Below, in pieces: positions 38,510-48,944 of a stretch of 57,294 bases of DNA (the stretch's first letter is position 1; each line of letters opens with the position of its first letter). Made by a program: the position numbers and the translations under genes. Under the pieces are notes generated by a model. The model was not told the DNA's origin and searched no databases. It saw only the letters and a program-made list of their open reading frames with translations. Source of the DNA: Bacteroidota bacterium. GTDB lineage: Bacteria > Bacteroidota > Bacteroidia > Palsa-965. The stretch spans positions 1 to 57,294 of the forward strand of contig JAJTEY010000021.1 in the NCBI GenBank assembly GCA_021299855.1. Reading direction: 5' to 3'.

Positions 38510-39262
38510 ATGAAAGCTATTATAATACAGGCACGAACAGGTTCAACGCGTTTACCGGGAAAAGTACTGGCCGATTTTTATGATGGTCAGTCTATTCTTG
38601 AAATCATCATTAATCGTTGTAAGGAATTGGATGCTGAATGGCCGGTCATTGTTGCAACAAGTGCCGCTGATGCAGATAAAGCTATCGTGAATCTGGCGAC
38701 AGCATGCGGTGTAAAGACTTTCGCGGGTGATGAGCAAGACGTCTTGAAACGTTTCATTGATGCAGCAGAGCAATTCGGAGCGCGGAAGCTCATTCGGGTT
38801 TGTGCTGATAATCCTTTTCTGGACACAAGTTTACTGAACGAATTGTTGGCTTTCGCGGACAAACCGGAAGTTGAGTATGCCTCGTATGTAGTTGCACCGG
38901 GACTGCCGGCGATTAAAAGTCATTGGGGAATATTTGCGGAATACGTAACACTTGAAGCTTTGCAAAAGGTGAATTCACTAACGCAGCAATCCTTTTATCA
39001 CGAGCATGTTACCAATTTTTGTTACGGAAATCCGGATCAATTCAGGTGTGAATGGATAAAAGCACCTGAATTGATATACAATCATACCGGCTTTCGATTT
39101 ACGGTTGATACACCACAGGATTTTGAAATCGCCCGGGAAATGTATGGTATATTGCAGAAGGCAGGAAAGTCCTGTAACTTTAAGGAGTTGATAGCGCTGG
39201 TGACCACTAATGAAAAATATCGGTCAGTGATGCGCTCGCAGATAGAAGAACAATCGAAATGA
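38510..39262 (+). CDS. SpsF-like cytidylyltransferase (nonulosonic-acid activation candidate)
   Basis: This 250-residue nucleotidyltransferase begins AIIIQARTGSTRLPGKVLADF, the nucleotide-binding signature of CMP-sugar synthetases related to NeuA, KdsB and SpsF. VIVATSAADAD, VKTFAGDEQDVLKRFIDAAEQFGARKLIRVCADNPFLDTSLL and FRFTVDTPQDFEIAREMY follow in the expected order. The next gene is a NeuB-family synthase, so activation of a sialic-acid-like sugar as its CMP derivative is the best reading. It overlaps that gene by four bases. Confidence 0.87.
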   Translation: MKAIIIQARTGSTRLPGKVLADFYDGQSILEIIINRCKELDAEWPVIVATSAADADKAIVNLATACGVKTFAGDEQDVLKRFIDAAEQFGARKLIRVCADNPFLDTSLLNELLAFADKPEVEYASYVVAPGLPAIKSHWGIFAEYVTLEALQKVNSLTQQSFYHEHVTNFCYGNPDQFRCEWIKAPELIYNHTGFRFTVDTPQDFEIAREMYGILQKAGKSCNFKELIALVTTNEKYRSVMRSQIEEQSK

Positions 39263-40308
39263 TGGATAACAGGATTTACGTCATCGGAGAAATTGGTCAG
39301 AATCACAACGGTTCTGTGGATATCGCAAAGCTGATAATTGATTCAGCGGCGCGCCCGATTGATGAGAATTTGTTCGGCCTGCAACTAAAGCCGATGAATG
39401 CAGTGAAGATGACCAAACGCGACTTAAAGGAAGAATTGTCCAAGTCGCAAATGGATCGTCCATATGATAGTCCGCATTCGTTCGGTAAAACATACGGCGA
39501 ACACCGTGCTTTTCTGGAATTGGATGATGATGCACACTTTGAGTGTTACAAATACGCGAAAGCATACGGTTTGGATTTTGTTGAAACCTTGTGTGCAATC
39601 GGTAACCTGTCGTTATTTAAATTATTCACTCCGGATTATTTAAAAGTTGCCAGTCGCGATTTAACGAATCTGCCGCTGCTGAATGCATTGGCAGAAACCC
39701 AAACACCGATAATTTTATCTACCGGAATGGCAGGTAAAAAGGAACTGGACGATGCTTTGGAGGTGATTACAAAACATCACAACAAGATTTCAATTTTACA
39801 TTGTGTATCGCAATATCCGACTCGTCCCGAAAATGTGAATTTGTTAACCATTAAATGGCTGCAACAACACTACGGGCAATATACCATCGGCTATTCGGAT
39901 CACACGATCGGCATTTCCACTCCTGTTGCCGCGGCAGCAATGGGTGCACGAATTATTGAAAAGCACATCACACTGGATCGTCGCATGAAGGGTACAGATC
40001 AGGCCGGATCATTGGGGCCTGATGGTATTAACCGAATGATGCGCGATTTGCGAGTGCTGGAAATGTCTTTCGGTAAAGAAGAAATTTTTATTGAACCCGG
40101 CGTAGAATCGGCGCGATTAAAATTGGAACGATCCATTGCAACGCGTCGCGAAATCAAAGCAGGAGAAACAATAACCGAACAGGATGTACACATGTTGTCT
40201 CCGGGCGATGGTTTTCGTTGGGCACAGAAAGATCAGGTGCTTGGTAAGAAAGCAGCGGTGAATATTCCTGCCGACGAGGTCATCTATTCAAATCAACTAG
40301 CAAAGTAA
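39259..40308 (+). CDS. NeuB/SpsE-family nonulosonic acid synthase
   Basis: This 349-residue enzyme condenses phosphoenolpyruvate with an N-acyl-hexosamine to make a nine-carbon 2-keto acid. Seen: YVIGEIGQNHNGSVDIAKLIID, the Lys region AVKMTKRDL (in place of the usual VKFQ), DFVETLCAIGNLSLF, YLKVASRDLTNLPLLNAL, PIILSTGMAGKKELDDAL, SILHCVSQYPTRPENVNLLTIKWL, YSDHTIGISTPVAAAAMGARIIEKHITLDRRMKGTDQAGSL with the metal-binding His residues, and a C-terminal SAF (antifreeze-like) domain (RSIATRREIKAGETITEQD). The altered N-terminal segment suggests a subclade distinct from classic NeuB. The exact product is not predictable. Confidence 0.9.
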   Translation: MMDNRIYVIGEIGQNHNGSVDIAKLIIDSAARPIDENLFGLQLKPMNAVKMTKRDLKEELSKSQMDRPYDSPHSFGKTYGEHRAFLELDDDAHFECYKYAKAYGLDFVETLCAIGNLSLFKLFTPDYLKVASRDLTNLPLLNALAETQTPIILSTGMAGKKELDDALEVITKHHNKISILHCVSQYPTRPENVNLLTIKWLQQHYGQYTIGYSDHTIGISTPVAAAAMGARIIEKHITLDRRMKGTDQAGSLGPDGINRMMRDLRVLEMSFGKEEIFIEPGVESARLKLERSIATRREIKAGETITEQDVHMLSPGDGFRWAQKDQVLGKKAAVNIPADEVIYSNQLAK

Positions 40309-40311
40309 TTT

Positions 40312-41587
<1,276 letters not shown>

Positions 41588-41588
<1 letters not shown>

Positions 41589-42822
41589 TGTTTTCCTTAC
41601 TTTCCGAATTCCGGATCACGTGTCACGATTTCGACATTTGTTGGGATGTTACGGGCAAGCACTGAAAAAATGTTGGGGAACTGCACCCAATTATGATTTG
41701 ATTTCCGAAGGAAATTCAACCCATCTTATTTGGGATAATTTCAATAAATATAAAAATGCTCGTTTAGATCAAATTAAAATTAATAACGCCGTAATTCCCG
41801 GAAAATTTGTGAGCAGAGAACAGGCTGCACCACGACAGTTTATCGCAAGGTTAGCAATTTCGATGATTCTGGTCTTGTCGCTACCGCTTTTCATTATGTG
41901 GATATTGAAACCTGCCAATAAAGCCGTGTCCCTTCTGCCGTTGGAATTAGTAGAATGGGCAGGATTAATGGAAGTTGTTTCTCGTCTGCAAGTTAAGTAT
42001 GTCTATTTGTTCAGTCAGTATGAATGCGATACGAATGCGATGGTATTGTGGTTACGAAAAATGGGTGTCACGGTGAATAAAATTCCATCACCGAATTTAT
42101 TGGTAATTCACAGTAAGAATTTGGTTACGGATGAATTAACTTTGAGCAGCCCCTATCAATTGGATGAATTGCAGAGCGATACTATTCGTGCTTCTTACCG
42201 GAAATTAAATTATTGGTTACCTGAACAGTTTCATCTTTATTATAATAGTTATAATAGACGTAAAAGAGTTGAGACGGGGACTGTTGGCTATTATTCACAT
42301 GGATCATGGATTCGGAAGAAAACTGGATTAACTGACACAGGAGTAGGTGATGTAGAAGCAGAACAACAACTCATTACACTAATTGGCGAGTTGCTGCAGG
42401 AAGGTAAACTTGATCGTGTTACAATTTTTTTACATCCCAAAGAGAAGAAACTACCTGCCGAAGAACTAACTAGTCATTATCGATCAGTGTTTGGCGAAGG
42501 ACGATTCACATTTGCACCGCTAAATATTCCTTCTGCTCAGCTTTTTGATACCGTGGATATAGGAGTTGGAGCCATCTCAACCATTCTTTTCGAGCGATTG
42601 TTTTTGGGATGCAAAACCATTTTTTATCCGCCGGGAATAGCTGATTTTCCTGTTGAAAACAGTACTTTTCGTCATATTTGTGCATTCAATAAATTGGAAT
42701 TAGCCGAGTTATTACAAACCATGAAACAGGAGAATACCGGAAATACGTTACATCGGTTGGATTTGTTGAAATATTCAATTTATCATTGGAAACCTGAATT
42801 GTCTTATGAGCGCAAAGATTGA
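41588..42822 (+). pseudogene. Uncharacterised polysaccharide-locus protein, frameshift near the start
   Basis: I do not recognise this family. The ATG at 41588 shares one base with the KdsC-like stop (TAATG, as at neighbouring junctions). It opens a frame that dies after 24 codons. The long frame (about 410 residues to 42822) lacks an ATG near its start. One extra T in the run ATGTTTT would join them as MFFLTFRIPDHVSRFRHLLGC. Seen: NSTHLIWDNFNKYK, a hydrophobic segment near 80-105 (ISMILVLSLPLFIMWIL), LVVIH-like strands, VTIFLHPKE, and AQLFDTVDIGVGAISTILFERLFLGCKTIFYPPG, resembling the donor domain of capsule GT-B enzymes. It may be a glycosyltransferase acting on nonulosonic acid; this is unproven. 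Confidence 0.65.
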
Positions 42823-43795
42823 TTATTCCGATAATGATTTTTTTGCCAAGTACTATTCGGGTTGGGCGAAGTGGAAATTTTATTTGAAGATCAAATGGAA
42901 TTATAGGAAAGCTGATCGGCGTTTAGCCGAAGCCTTGCGCAGAAAGGAATGTTACTATGGTCCATTTAAAGGAGAATTCGGACATTTTCTGGCGCATAAT
43001 CTTCCTTTTCTGATGTATTTGCACCTTATGGGTGTAAAAATTCATTATTGCGGTATGGACTTGCATCGCCCGTTTTTAGTGGATGAATCGGGAAATTCAA
43101 TAATATCGGAATACACGCCATTACGCGATTTTTTCGGTGAAGTAACTCCATCCTGCAACAAAACAATTCCTCCCGCCGACGTTCAAACGGAGATTAAAAA
43201 ATGGCAACAACGCGCTGAGCAATCAGGAATGCCGTATTGGAATATCGACGATGAGTACTACTATTGGTTTATTCATCGTAACTGGCTGTTGGAGAATACG
43301 AAAATGCACGCTTACCGTTTGGACAAGGTGTATGGAAGTTCCGGTAAAGAAAATAGCGTATGTATTTTTCCGCGATCAAAAGGAGCGACCTCATCACCAA
43401 ATAACGGCAGTCCATGGGATTATCCGGAATTGATAGATAAAATTGCGCCGTATTTCGACAGCGTGTATGTGTGTGGTCATCCGTCTCAGGTGTTAAGTAT
43501 AGCGCCTCACGACAACATTGAATTGTGTGTCACTGCTGATAATGCCGTGATTCTGGAAAAATGTGCGAAAAGTAAGTTAATCATTACACAGCATTCCGGA
43601 GTAAATAATTTGGGTGAATACACGAACACCAAAGTGCTCATTATTTACAATGGACAAGGGCCGATCGGCAGTATGCAAAATACATTACGTTTTCGACCGT
43701 TCATTGCAGGTAAAGGCAAGCAGGAATTACATCCTTTATCGTTCGCTTATTCTGAGCAAGAAATACTGGATTTTATTCGCACATTTAAGCAGTAA
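42806..43795 (+). CDS. Uncharacterised protein, possibly a GT-B glycosyltransferase
   Basis: The 329-residue sequence is not recognised with confidence. It overlaps the previous gene by 17 bases, so the two are probably translated together. Seen: GEFGHFLAHNLPFLMYLHLMGVKIHYCGMD near residue 55, VCIFPRSKGATSSPNNGSPWDYPELI (about 188-212), VYVCGHPSQVLSI and LIITQHSGVNNLGEYTNTKVLIIYNG. The CIFPR ... CGHPSQ ... QHSGVNNL order recalls the second domain of heptosyltransferase-like GT-B proteins. No membrane helix is obvious. It is placed between the nonulosonate and heptose modules. Confidence 0.6.
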   Translation: MSAKIDYSDNDFFAKYYSGWAKWKFYLKIKWNYRKADRRLAEALRRKECYYGPFKGEFGHFLAHNLPFLMYLHLMGVKIHYCGMDLHRPFLVDESGNSIISEYTPLRDFFGEVTPSCNKTIPPADVQTEIKKWQQRAEQSGMPYWNIDDEYYYWFIHRNWLLENTKMHAYRLDKVYGSSGKENSVCIFPRSKGATSSPNNGSPWDYPELIDKIAPYFDSVYVCGHPSQVLSIAPHDNIELCVTADNAVILEKCAKSKLIITQHSGVNNLGEYTNTKVLIIYNGQGPIGSMQNTLRFRPFIAGKGKQELHPLSFAYSEQEILDFIRTFKQ

Positions 43796-43825
43796 ATCTA
43801 ACCACCTAAAACGTCCTAAAACTCG

Positions 43826-43833
43826 TATCTTTG
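43826..43833 (+). promoter_or_regulatory. Internal -7 box (TATCTTTG) before the kinase gene
   Basis: TATCTTTG matches TAnnTTTG and ends six bases before the ATG at 43840. It lies in the only 44-base gap in this part of the locus. A GGAGG also precedes the ATG, but transcription from this box would begin after it. No TTG was found at -33. Confidence 0.4.
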
Positions 43834-43839
43834 GAGGAT

Positions 43840-44727
43840 ATGAGTTTGGAACATCGCCAACTGGTAGAACAGTTTATTGACCGTACAAAAGACCTCCGTG
43901 TTGCCGTAATTGGTGAAACGATTATTGATGAATTTGTTGAAGTTGTGTACGAAGGTCATTCCATGAAATCGTTTTGTCCGGTATTTCGTCTTGTGGAAGG
44001 CGCTCCGAAAATGATACAAGAAGGCGGATCTGCTGCAATAGCGGGTCATTTGCGCGATTTTGTGAAACATGTAGAACTCATTTCCAACGGACACGGCGAG
44101 ATTATCAAAACGCGTTACATGGACACGTTTGATAAGAAAAAACACGTTGAGATCAATCGCTTTAATACTGCTGATTTCGGTCCGATTAATATTGATGTTC
44201 GTGATTACGATGTTGTAATTGTAGCTGATTTCGGACATGGATTTTGCAATCAACTTAACATTAATGACGGTTTCCATTTAATGACACAAACGAATTCGAA
44301 TAATTTCGGATTTAACCGCATGTCGAAATGGAAAAACAAGCGGAAAAGAAGTGTAACATTGGATTTGCGAGAAGCTAGTTTGCAAATGAATCGTCAAATT
44401 AAAGGCAATTCTGATACAGATATTCGTGAATTGTATAATTACGAACTTAATTCGGATCACTTGTTTGTTACATTGGGCAGCAGCGGTTCTTTGTGCACGA
44501 ATGGAACAACTATTGTCCGCCAACCATCATTTAAAAGTAAAATTGTAGATACGATTGGAGCCGGAGATACGTACTTCTCGTTTTGCTGTTTACTGGCTCA
44601 CTTACAGCCTCAAATTAACGATATGGTTGTTCCGTCAGTCGCTGCGAGTTTATCTACCACTTGGTTGTGTAATGAGAAATCGGTAACGCGTCAAATGCTA
44701 TTGGACTATGCCTCTGAAATTATATAA
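43840..44727 (+). CDS. PfkB/ribokinase-family sugar kinase (HldE kinase-domain-like)
   Basis: The protein has 295 residues from ATG 43840; a TTG three codons earlier is less likely because the -7 box overlaps it. Seen: LRVAVIGETIIDEFVEV, MIQEGGSAAIAGHLRDF (substrate-binding glycines), YDVVIVADFGHGFCN, LFVTLGSSGSLC and the ATP/anion-hole motif KIVDTIGAGDTYFSFC with the catalytic Asp. Next to a GmhA-like isomerase and an HxGH nucleotidyltransferase it likely phosphorylates a heptose-7-phosphate-type sugar at C1, as the first half of bifunctional HldE does. The HDFGHG region is variable in this family. It overlaps the next gene by 20 bases. Confidence 0.83.
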   Translation: MSLEHRQLVEQFIDRTKDLRVAVIGETIIDEFVEVVYEGHSMKSFCPVFRLVEGAPKMIQEGGSAAIAGHLRDFVKHVELISNGHGEIIKTRYMDTFDKKKHVEINRFNTADFGPINIDVRDYDVVIVADFGHGFCNQLNINDGFHLMTQTNSNNFGFNRMSKWKNKRKRSVTLDLREASLQMNRQIKGNSDTDIRELYNYELNSDHLFVTLGSSGSLCTNGTTIVRQPSFKSKIVDTIGAGDTYFSFCCLLAHLQPQINDMVVPSVAASLSTTWLCNEKSVTRQMLLDYASEII

Positions 44728-45229
44728 AGACACTTTTAATCGTTGGTTCGATGATCCTGCGATTCAGCAAGAATTAAATGCCGCATGCGATTTAGTTGCA
44801 GCATCTAACAAGATATTCTTTCTTGGTAATGGTGGATCCAACAGCATTTCCGGACACATGATGGAAGATTACGGCAAAATGCTTCGTAAACGCACGATGT
44901 CATTTTCCGATCCTTCACTCATTACTTGTTACGCAAACGATTACGGATACGAGCGTGCGATGGCTGAATATGTGAAGTTGCATGCTGATTCCGGCGATCT
45001 GCTAATTGCAATTTCTAGTTCGGGAAAATCGCCCAATATTTTAAATGCAGTTGCTGAATTTCAAAGCATCGGAGGCAAAGTGATTACACTCAGCGGATTC
45101 GGAGCGGATAATTTTTTGCGCACCAAAGGGGATGTGAATTTTTATTGTGACGCAAGCAACTACGGTTTGGTAGAATGTTTTCATCAGGTTATACTTCACA
45201 TGATATTGGATCGTTTGTATGCCCACTAA
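44708..45229 (+). CDS. SIS-domain sugar isomerase (GmhA-like)
   Basis: This 173-residue protein is the size of sedoheptulose-7-phosphate isomerase. Seen: KIFFLGNGGSNSISGHMMEDYGKML (SIS phosphate-binding loop), YERAMAEYVKLHADSGDLLIAISSSGKSPNILNAVAEF, KVITLSGFGADN and VECFHQVILHMILDRLY with the conserved His pair. GmhA makes D-glycero-D-manno-heptose 7-phosphate. With the flanking kinase, epimerase and nucleotidyltransferase this suggests a nucleotide-heptose route, though other phospho-sugars are possible. It overlaps both neighbours. Confidence 0.86.
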   Translation: MPLKLYKDTFNRWFDDPAIQQELNAACDLVAASNKIFFLGNGGSNSISGHMMEDYGKMLRKRTMSFSDPSLITCYANDYGYERAMAEYVKLHADSGDLLIAISSSGKSPNILNAVAEFQSIGGKVITLSGFGADNFLRTKGDVNFYCDASNYGLVECFHQVILHMILDRLYAH

Positions 45230-46130
45230 TGTTCTGATAACAGGAGTTGCCGGATTTATTGGTTCCAATGTGCTGGATTATTTGTTGCAGCATACCGATT
45301 GGACGATAACAGGAATTGATAATTTATCCACGGGAAGTAAAGCAAATATTGCACACGCTTCGGATGCTCGTTTTCGCTTTGTTCAAGGAGATGTACGTTC
45401 AATCAGCTCATTAAAGGAATATAAAATCATTTTTCATCTGGCTGCGTTACCGCGTATTCAACCCAGTTTTGAATTAGTATCGGAGCACATTGCAGAAAAT
45501 TTGCTGGTGGGCGTACACTTGATTGAGATAATGATTCGCGAAAATTATTATCCGCGATTAGTTTATTCCGGTTCGAGTGCGATTTATGGAACGCCAACAA
45601 TGATACCTACGCCGGAACATGAACGTGTAGATTGTCTCTCACCGTATGCATTTCAGAAGTATGAAGTAGAACGGTATCTGGAGTTGTTGAGTACGCGTTA
45701 TCCCTTGGATTATGTGACTTTGCGTTATTTCAATCCGTATGGACCACGAAGTTTTAATCCTGCCAATAAGTTCAATGCATATAGCAGTGTTGTCGGGATA
45801 TTCTTAAACCGTCACAAAAATGGACAGCCATTATTAGTTACCGGCGATGGGAGTCAGCAGCGGGATTTTATTCATGTTGCTGATTTAGCAAAGGCGAATT
45901 ATCTGGCTGCTATTCATCCCGACCGCTTGAATATGGCGTTTAATATTGGTTACGGTGCAACAGTCAGCGTGCTAGATTTAGCGAAAATGATTTCATCAGA
46001 CATTGAATTTATTGCGAAACGAGAAGGAGAAGCTGAAATTACTTTTGCGGATAATTCCAAAGCTCGAACCATCTTAAAGTGGGAACCAAGTGTTCCTATT
46101 ACCGATTATCTTAAAAGCGAATTGCAATGA
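45219..46130 (+). CDS. NAD-dependent epimerase/dehydratase (extended SDR)
   Basis: This 303-residue protein has the cofactor motif VLITGVAGFIGSNVLDYLL, GIDNLSTGSKANI, IIFHLAALPRIQPSFE, VYSGSSAIYGTPT, the catalytic YxxxK in SPYAFQKYEVERYLE, and YFNPYGPRSFNPANKFNAYSSVVGIF with GSQQRDFIHVADLA. It resembles UDP-hexose 4-epimerases, but its place inside the heptose-type cassette leaves room for an HldD-like or dehydratase role. It overlaps the isomerase gene by 11 bases and the next by four. Confidence 0.88.
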   Translation: MPTNVLITGVAGFIGSNVLDYLLQHTDWTITGIDNLSTGSKANIAHASDARFRFVQGDVRSISSLKEYKIIFHLAALPRIQPSFELVSEHIAENLLVGVHLIEIMIRENYYPRLVYSGSSAIYGTPTMIPTPEHERVDCLSPYAFQKYEVERYLELLSTRYPLDYVTLRYFNPYGPRSFNPANKFNAYSSVVGIFLNRHKNGQPLLVTGDGSQQRDFIHVADLAKANYLAAIHPDRLNMAFNIGYGATVSVLDLAKMISSDIEFIAKREGEAEITFADNSKARTILKWEPSVPITDYLKSELQ

Positions 46131-46534
46131 AAATAGGTTTCGCTTGCGGCATGTTTGATTTGTTTCATGCAGGACATGTGCTCATGTTGCAAGAATGTAA
46201 ACAGCATTGCGATTACCTCATTGTAGCTTTGAATACTGGCGAGAATATTGATTACAGCATTAATCCCGATAAGAAACCTCCAGTGTTTACGCTGGAAGAG
46301 CGTCGTTTAATTATCGGTTCATGCCGATTTGTAGATGAAGTACTCACATATGAATCTGAAGAGGCACTCTACAAACTGATGAAAGAACGTAAAATAGATG
46401 TACGTTTCTTAGGAGAAGATTATCGTGGAAAAGCCATAACCGGTGCTGATTTGAATATTCCGATTTATTACACGGATCGGAGTCATGGTAAATCAACAAG
46501 TGAATTGCGGGAACGTATTTTGAAAAATTCGTAA
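46127..46534 (+). CDS. HxGH nucleotidyltransferase (HldE C-domain/TagD-like)
   Basis: This 135-residue cytidylyltransferase-fold protein begins GFACGMFDLFHAGHVLMLQECKQ with the HxGH active-site motif (His16-Gly18-His19 area). YLIVALNTGENIDYSINPDKKPPVFTLEERRLIIGSCRFVDEVLTYES and the C-terminal SHGKSTSELRERI match the family's second signature. It could add AMP or GMP to a heptose-1-phosphate, as the separate second half of HldE, or make a CDP-alcohol like TagD. The neighbouring kinase and isomerase favour the first. It follows the epimerase with an ATGA overlap. Confidence 0.85.
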   Translation: MKIGFACGMFDLFHAGHVLMLQECKQHCDYLIVALNTGENIDYSINPDKKPPVFTLEERRLIIGSCRFVDEVLTYESEEALYKLMKERKIDVRFLGEDYRGKAITGADLNIPIYYTDRSHGKSTSELRERILKNS

Positions 46535-46539
46535 ACGTT

Positions 46540-47851
46540 TTGGAGAAGATATTATTCATTGCGTATCAATTTCCTCCTCGCGGCGGTCCGGGTGTTCAGC
46601 GGAGTATGGCCTTTGTGAGTCATCTTCGTGAATTTGGTTACGAGCCGATTGTGCTTACGGTAACTGAAGAAGATATCAGGCAAGGGCGCTATCAATACGA
46701 TGAATCGCTGATGGGGCGTATACCACAAGACATTTTAATTCATCGTATTCCTGCCAACGAACCTGCGGTATGGGCAAAACGTATGATGGAGTTGAAGTTG
46801 TATCGCTTCTTTTGGTATTTCGGATTTCACCGCTTGTGGGAATGGTCGTTGAATTGGAATGATCATGCATTTCCGGTTGCTCAACAATTGATTCGACAAC
46901 ACAACATCAAACTTGTTTATACTTCTTCCGCACCGTTTTCGGTAATGTTGTTAGGAATGAAATTGCAACAATCGCTGAATGTGAAGTGGGTAGCGGATTT
47001 GCGCGATCCATACACAGATGCGTATGCATGGCAGTTTCCATCAAAAATACATTGGTTGTTTCGCAGAAGATTTGAACGAAACGTATTTTCAAAACCGAAT
47101 CGACTGATTGTCAATGCACCGGCAGTAAAGGAATTATACCTGAAGCGACAACTTATTGAATCATCAAAAATAACCGTGATTACCAATGGATACTAACACA
47201 CCCGTTGTTATAGGTTATTCCGGCTCACTGGAATGGAATCAAGATGTTGTTTCAACTTCGTCAGGTGCTTTGCTGCAATGGTTTTGGACATACCGTTGCT
47301 TAACAACTGATCCATCAACACGATCGGCATTTTATTTAATGAAAGCATTCGCGTATGCACGTTTTCAATTAGGAATGCCGAAAGGTGCAGTGAAGATAGA
47401 ATTGTGGGGTAAGATAGATCCTCATTATCAATCGTTTGCAGAGACGTTGGGAATTGCCGATGACGTATACATTTCCGGCTATTTGAGCAAAGCAGCATCA
47501 TTGGAGAAATCCAATCAATGCGATATTCTTTTTCTACCTATGGAAAGTCCGGGTAAAGATGGACAGCCATTGTTTATTCCCGGTAAGGCATACGAATATT
47601 TGAATGCACGTAAACCAATTTTGGCCTTTTCCGAAAGTTGTGATGCGATGAACGTATTACAACCAAGCGGATTGCTGGTGCAATTTGGCGCTCGCGCAAT
47701 TGAAGAACCTGCACAATGGATGCATCGTGTGGCTAAGGACAGAGCAATTCTGAATACCATTCGTCCGGATGATTCGTATATTGTCAAATACTCGTTCCGT
47801 GAGATTACGGGGCAGTTGGCTGATGTTTTTAATAAAACGTTACATGAGTAG
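46540..47851 (+). pseudogene. Glycosyltransferase (GT4-like) with a frameshift in the middle
   Basis: The start is TTG 46540 (LEKILFIAYQFPPRGGPGVQRS, the usual beginning). The first frame ends at 47196 just after the interdomain segment VITVITNGY. The second frame carries the donor domain: VIGYSGSLEW, LMKAFAYARFQLG, KIELWGKIDPHYQ, DDVYISGYLSKAASLEKSNQCDILFLPMES, and QPLFIPGKAYEYLNARKPILAFSE. The frames meet at 47186-47196. Restoring two bases (for example TA, giving GGATATACTAAC) joins them as NGYTNTPVVIGYSGS. The two parts together fit a Bacteroidota glycosyltransferase of about 440 residues. It overlaps wecB by eight bases. Confidence 0.83.
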
Positions 47852-48944
47852 GAAGCATATTTTATTAGTAGTCGGCACGCGACCTAATTTTATCAAGGTA
47901 ACGCAGTTTCGTCGTGTTGCAGCTCGTTATACGAATGTGGAATTACGTATTGTTCACACAGGTCAGCATTACGACAGTAAAATGGCCGATGTGTTTTTTG
48001 AACAATTCGGATTGGTTCCTGATCATTTTTTAAATGTACCTGCCGGCTCACCGAATACGCAAATGGCGGAAATCATGTTGCGTTTGGAACAACTCATTAC
48101 TGTAAAGCGCCCTGATTTAATATTGGTTGTAGGCGATGTGAATTCGACGCTGGCCGCTGCAATTACTGCTAACAAAATGGAAATTCCGATTGGTCATATC
48201 GAAAGTGGTTTGCGAAGTTTCGATCGTACGATGCCGGAAGAATTTAATCGAATTCTTACGGATGAATTGGCCGAAATTCATTTTGTAACAGAACCATCAG
48301 GCAAAAAACATCTAATCGAAGAAGGACGCGGCGACTCAATTGTTGAAGTGGGCAATACCATGATTGATACACTGGTCGCATTTAAGGATGAAATTCAAAA
48401 GTCTCGGGTACTGGATGATTTAAAACTGACTGCAGGAAAATATGTGCTGATCACTATGCATCGCCCGTCAAATGTTGATAGCAAAGAAGGGCAGTTACTG
48501 TTATTACAATTGATGTCCACGTTAGGAAATGACTATCAACTGGTATTTCCGGCGCACCCGCGTACCGTTCGATTCATGGAGACTTTCGGGTTGAAAGCGC
48601 AATTCGAGCAAGTGAAAGGTTTACAAATTATTGAACCGCTGGATTATTTTGCGTTTCAAAAATTGGTTAGTGCTTCCGCGTTTGTATTAACCGATAGTGG
48701 CGGTATACAGGAAGAAACGACGTTTTTACAAATACCATGTTTAACGCTTCGTCCGAATACGGAACGCCCTGTGACGGTTGATCTGGGTTCCAATATCTTG
48801 TTGCCATTTGAAATTAGCGGCATTCTTCAACAAGTGGAATTAATCCGCAGCGGCAACTACAAAAAAGGTCAGATCCCGCAGCAATGGGACGGTAAAGCAA
48901 CGGATCGAATTTTTGATTTTTTGAATAAACGATTTACTGCATGA
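47844..48944 (+). CDS. wecB: UDP-N-acetylglucosamine 2-epimerase (non-hydrolysing)
   Basis: The protein has 366 residues from ATG 47844, chosen because HILLVVGTRPNFIKVTQF follows at once. It converts UDP-GlcNAc to UDP-ManNAc. Seen: HTGQHYDSKMADVFFEQ, LILVVGDVNSTLAAAI with the catalytic Asp, GHIESGLRSFDRTMPEEFNRILTDELAEIHF with the conserved Glu pair, VLITMHRPSNVD and VLTDSGGIQEETTFLQIPCLTLRPNTERPVTVDLGSN. The UDP-ManNAc could enter the repeat unit or supply ManNAc for the nonulosonic-acid branch. The phosphate-binding Arg residues are intact. Confidence 0.94.
   Translation: MSRKHILLVVGTRPNFIKVTQFRRVAARYTNVELRIVHTGQHYDSKMADVFFEQFGLVPDHFLNVPAGSPNTQMAEIMLRLEQLITVKRPDLILVVGDVNSTLAAAITANKMEIPIGHIESGLRSFDRTMPEEFNRILTDELAEIHFVTEPSGKKHLIEEGRGDSIVEVGNTMIDTLVAFKDEIQKSRVLDDLKLTAGKYVLITMHRPSNVDSKEGQLLLLQLMSTLGNDYQLVFPAHPRTVRFMETFGLKAQFEQVKGLQIIEPLDYFAFQKLVSASAFVLTDSGGIQEETTFLQIPCLTLRPNTERPVTVDLGSNILLPFEISGILQQVELIRSGNYKKGQIPQQWDGKATDRIFDFLNKRFTA

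Noticed and set aside
43831-43839. TTG start three codons before the kinase ATG
   Set aside because: The TTG is part of the -7 promoter box, so it would lie outside the transcript from that promoter; the ATG at 43840 suits the family start.
46344-47501. Minus-strand frames over the nucleotidyltransferase and glycosyltransferase
   Set aside because: They oppose clearly coding plus-strand sequence and show no recognisable motif.
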